NCBI GenBank assembly: GCA_021820845.1
Contig: JAKADC010000001.1
Coordinates: forward strand, 62,001 to 126,000
Length of the DNA: 64,000 bases
DNA from: Pseudomonadota bacterium
GTDB taxonomy: Bacteria > Pseudomonadota > Gammaproteobacteria > Burkholderiales > Thiobacillaceae
Direction of reading: 5' to 3'
Shown: positions 61,292 through 64,000 of the stretch, one piece after another
How the letters are laid out: each line of letters starts with the position of its first letter
Position numbering within the stretch: the stretch's first letter is position 1
The notes under the pieces: generated by a model
Database searches by the model: none
What the model was told of the DNA's origin: nothing
What the model saw: the letters and a program-made list of their open reading frames with translations, nothing else
Translations under genes and position numbers: made by a program

Positions 61292-62143
61292 TCAGGAGGG
61301 CGAGCGGCGTTGCTCGAGTTCCTTGCGGACTTTCGGCACGTCGGCGAGAAGCTGCTCGAGCAGGCTGGCGGCGGTGCTGTCCGGGTCGGCGGGATCGAAC
61401 GGGACCTGTCTGGCTTTCTCGGCGCGCGGCGTCGGCCCGAAGACGCGGCTGACGATGGTCGGGCTGCCCTTCAGGCCGACCTGCTTGATGTCTTCGATGC
61501 CGGCGTCGTTGCGGTCCCAGTGGCGGACCGTCGCGCGCACCGCCCGGAACATGTCGGGCGTCGAGGCAAAGCGGACTTCGTTGCTGCCCTCGAGCATCGT
61601 CACCAGGGCGGGCAACGCGGTCTGCAGGACCTGCACGCCGCCTTCGGCGCGGCGCTCGACGACGATGCTCCGTTTGGCAGGATCGACCTCGACGATGCGC
61701 GACACATAGGTCAGCAGCTGCATGTCCAGGCGCCTGGCGATGCCGGGGCCGACCTGGGCGGTGTCGCCGTCGATCGTCTGCTTGCCGGTGAACACCAGGT
61801 CGACCGGCCGTTCCTGGCCCAGCGTGCGAATGGCGCTGGCCAGCACATAGGACGTGGCCAGCGTGTCGGCGCCGGCAAAGACGCGGTCGGTGACCAGGAT
61901 GGCGTCGTCGCAGCCGAGCGAGATCGCCTTGCGCAACGCCGGTTCGGCCTGGGTCGGCCCCATGCTCATCACGGTGACGTGGCCGCCGAGCCGGTCCTTG
62001 AGACGCAGCGCCGCCTCGATCGCGAAGAGGTCGTAGGGGTTGATGATCGCCGGCACGCCCTGGCGCATGATGGTATTGGTGACGGGGTGTACCCGGATGT
62101 GCGCGCTGTCGGGAACCTGCTTGATGCAAACGACGATGTGCAT
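61292..62143 (-). CDS. fixA: FixA, electron-transfer flavoprotein beta subunit
   Basis: 283 residues, starting MHIVVCIKQVPDSAHIRV. The beta-ETF signature VFTGKQTIDGDTAQVGPGIA is near residue 120. The C-terminal region from residue 215 is longer than in standard ETF-beta, as usual for FixA. It starts 18 bases after kdpE and lacks a ribosome-binding site, hinting at coupling with the regulator gene. Confidence 0.94.
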   Translation of the reverse strand: MHIVVCIKQVPDSAHIRVHPVTNTIMRQGVPAIINPYDLFAIEAALRLKDRLGGHVTVMSMGPTQAEPALRKAISLGCDDAILVTDRVFAGADTLATSYVLASAIRTLGQERPVDLVFTGKQTIDGDTAQVGPGIARRLDMQLLTYVSRIVEVDPAKRSIVVERRAEGGVQVLQTALPALVTMLEGSNEVRFASTPDMFRAVRATVRHWDRNDAGIEDIKQVGLKGSPTIVSRVFGPTPRAEKARQVPFDPADPDSTAASLLEQLLADVPKVRKELEQRRSPS

Positions 62144-62161
62144 GATGACGCGATGAGGAGT

Positions 62162-62851
62162 TCAGGGTTGGAAGCGGTAGCCGACGCCGGTTTCGGTGAG
62201 GATGTGGCGGGGCTGGGTAGGGTCGGTCTCGATCTTCTGGCGCAGGTGGCCGACGTAGACGCGCAGGTACTGGTGGCTTTCCACCGCCTGGGCGCCCCAG
62301 ACCTGGGCGAGCAGCTGGCGGTGCGTCATCACCCGACCGGGATGGGTGGCGAGGCACAACAGCAGGCGGTATTCGATCTGGGTCAGATGCAGCGCCTCGC
62401 CGCGTCGCCGGACCACGCGGTTGACGCAGTCGATCTCGAAGTCGCCGAAGCGGATCAGCGGCGGATCCTGCTCGCTGTCCTGGGTGCGGCGCCGCAGCTG
62501 GGCGCGCACGCGCGCCAGGAGTTCCGACACGCCGAAGGGCTTGCTCAGGTAGTCGTCGGCGCCGGCGTCGAGCGCCACGACCTTTTCGGTCTCCAGCGAG
62601 CGGGCGGAGAGCACGAGGATGGGCACGGCCGACCAGCCCCGAAAATCGCGGATGAACTGGACGCCGTCGCCGTCGGGCAGGCCGAGGTCGAGCACGATCA
62701 GGTCGGGCGATCGCGCGCCCAGCTCGACGCCGGCCTGGCGCAGGGAGCCGGCCGCTGCCACCTGGTAGCCCTCGCTTTCGAGCGCCGATGCGACAAATTG
62801 CCGGATATTGCGGTCGTCCTCGACGACCAGGATCCGGATGTCTTCGCTCAT
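62162..62851 (-). CDS. kdpE: KdpE-type response regulator
   Basis: 229 residues. Receiver domain with phosphoacceptor D55 in IVLDLGLPDGDG and LSKPFGVSELLARVR; OmpR-type winged helix with QYLRVYVGHLRQKIETDP and GVGYRFQP at the end. The regions RGWSAVPILVLSAR and SHQYLRVYVGHLRQK match KdpE specifically. It activates kdp potassium-transport genes in response to KdpD. GGAGG precedes the ATG, which overlaps the kdpD stop. Confidence 0.93.
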   Translation of the reverse strand: MSEDIRILVVEDDRNIRQFVASALESEGYQVAAAGSLRQAGVELGARSPDLIVLDLGLPDGDGVQFIRDFRGWSAVPILVLSARSLETEKVVALDAGADDYLSKPFGVSELLARVRAQLRRRTQDSEQDPPLIRFGDFEIDCVNRVVRRRGEALHLTQIEYRLLLCLATHPGRVMTHRQLLAQVWGAQAVESHQYLRVYVGHLRQKIETDPTQPRHILTETGVGYRFQP

Positions 62852-64000
62852 GCCGGGGCCTCCAGTTCCGCCACCCGCGGCGGCTCGCCGACCGGCAGGC
62901 GCAGGCTGAAGCATGCCCCGCCGCCGCTGCGGTCGGCGGCGTCGACGCTGCCGCCATGCGCCTCGACGATATTGCGGACGATGGCGAGGCCGAGGCCGAC
63001 GCCCGGGATGTTCGATTCGCGCTGGCCGCGGCGGAAAAGCCCGAACAGTTCGGCCCGCTCGGCGTCGGGCAGGCCGGGACCGCGATCGCATACGCTGATT
63101 TCCAGCCGGTTGCCCGCCTGCGTCGCGGACAGCGTGATCTCGCTTTCCGGCGGGCTGTACTTTGCCGCGTTTTCCAGCAGGTTGCACAGCGCGCGCTCCA
63201 TCAGCACGGCGTCGAATTCGAGCGGCGGCAGCGCCGGCGTGATCTCCACCTTGACCGGATGCTGCGCGAGCTGGAGCCGCATCTGCTGGAGGCTGGCGCC
63301 GACCACCTCTTCGACCGGCTGCCAGGCCTTGTTGAGCGTGACCTCGCCCGATTGCAGGCGCGCCATTTCGAGCAGGTTGCTGACCAGGCGGTTGATGGTG
63401 AGGGCCTGGTCGCGGATCGCGACGATCATGGCCTGCTGGTCCCCAGGGTGGGCCGTGCGTCCCTCGGCGACCGTGTCCGCCATCCCGACCAGGGCGGTGA
63501 GCGGCGTGCGCAGGTCATGCGAAAGGGCGGAGAGAATCGTGTTGCGCAGGCTTTCGGACGCCATTCGCACGCCCGTCGCGCGGGCGAGGTCGGCGTAATG
63601 GATGCGCTCAAGCGCGACCGCGACGACCGACGCCATGGTTTCCAGCAGTTCGCGCACCTGGGCCGTCAGGGTATCCGCGTCGTCGAGAGCGAAGACGAGG
63701 ACGCCCTGAAGGCCCTTCGATACGCGCAGCGGCACCGCCGTCACGGTCCGCCCGCGGCCCGCAGCCGCAAGCGTGGCCAGGGTCCGGCTGGCGACGATGT
63801 CCGCCAGGCCGGCGGGCGTGAGGGGCTCGGGCAATGGCTCGGACGTACCCGGTGCAAGGATGCGCAGGTCGTCCACGCGGAACAGCGTGGCGAGGAAATG
63901 CCCGCTGATTCCGAGTACGTCCGCGCGCGTCTGCGCGGCCGTCAGCTGGCTTGCCAGCAGGTAAAGCGCACGCGAATGCTGCTCGCGCAATTCCGCATTC
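62848..64000 (-). CDS. kdpD: KdpD sensor kinase, C-terminal part (cut by window edge)
   Basis: The visible 384 codons run off the right edge. They hold the GAF-like domain (YLLASQLTAAQTRADVLGIS onwards), the HisKA motif ILSALSHDLRTPLTALVGMA with the phosphoacceptor His, and the ATPase boxes NLLENAAKY, CDRGPGLPD and GVGLGLAIVRNIVEAHGG. Sequence details (SGEVTLNKAWQPVEEVVG) match KdpD. The N-terminal KdpD/Usp domains would be outside the window, as would any kdpABC genes. Confidence 0.93.
   Translation of the reverse strand, partial: NAELREQHSRALYLLASQLTAAQTRADVLGISGHFLATLFRVDDLRILAPGTSEPLPEPLTPAGLADIVASRTLATLAAAGRGRTVTAVPLRVSKGLQGVLVFALDDADTLTAQVRELLETMASVVAVALERIHYADLARATGVRMASESLRNTILSALSHDLRTPLTALVGMADTVAEGRTAHPGDQQAMIVAIRDQALTINRLVSNLLEMARLQSGEVTLNKAWQPVEEVVGASLQQMRLQLAQHPVKVEITPALPPLEFDAVLMERALCNLLENAAKYSPPESEITLSATQAGNRLEISVCDRGPGLPDAERAELFGLFRRGQRESNIPGVGLGLAIVRNIVEAHGGSVDAADRSGGGACFSLRLPVGEPPRVAELEAPA

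Overview
This is a gene-dense, high-GC chromosomal segment of a betaproteobacterium. Several blocks match the gene order usual in that class: pmbA/darP divergent, nadB divergent from rpoE-rseABC-degP-lepA-lepB-rnc-era-recO-pdxJ, rpsF-priB-rpsR-rplI-dnaB-alr, and ilvE followed by a CHCC zinc-finger gene. Two TusE/DsrC-fold genes and several periplasmic thiol-redox proteins suggest a sulfur-oxidising, Thiobacillus-like lineage. That placement is inference; no 16S rRNA or carbon-fixation gene lies in the window. I see no prophage, insertion sequence, CRISPR array or island. The one RNA gene is a tRNA-Gly(CCC).

Layout. 1-7.1 kb: start of pmbA (-), darP, a 1188-residue AsmA-like protein and an HExxH protein (+), then a mogA-EI24 pair (-) and a decayed thioredoxin-fold pseudogene. 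7.1-15 kb, minus strand: corA, glycosyltransferase, phosphohexomutase, YheT-type hydrolase, SnoaL-like protein, zinc-finger protein, ilvE, a DsrC-like protein and mutY. 15-24.3 kb: a DUF1631 protein and tRNA-Gly (-), thiS-thiG-trmB-marC and the oxidative pentose-phosphate operon gnd-zwf-pgl (+), then rbgA (-). 24.4-30 kb: fumC (-) divergent from a four-gene operon encoding two secreted thioredoxin-fold proteins, a TolC-family channel and a very short adaptor; then an unknown gene and a lytic transglycosylase (-). 30-38 kb: proS (-), spermidine-synthase-like gene, rppH, apbC-dcd and an AdiA-like decarboxylase (+).

38-50.4 kb: ribosomal operon, dnaB and alr (+); a second DsrC-like gene, a DUF4936 gene and ygfZ (-); ygfX-like gene (+) overlapping nadB (-); then the envelope-stress operon rpoE-rseA-rseB-rseC-degP plus a small glutaredoxin (+). 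50.4-56.7 kb: lepA, lepB, DUF4845, rnc, era, recO, pdxJ (+). 56.7-64 kb, all minus strand and in transcription order: kdpD (cut by the window edge), kdpE, fixA, fixB, fixC, fixX, kup. This places an electron-transfer-flavoprotein quinone branch between a potassium-sensing two-component system and a potassium transporter.

Most of the window is housekeeping. The parts that deserve a second look are the kdpDE-fixABCX-kup cluster, the pump-less thioredoxin/TolC/mini-adaptor operon, two DsrC-fold proteins lacking the catalytic C-terminal cysteines, and several compact expression signals: a dnaB promoter implying leaderless mRNA, a palindromic -10 between tRNA-Gly and thiS, a GNRA hairpin directly before lepA, and a candidate S6:S18 leader before rpsF.
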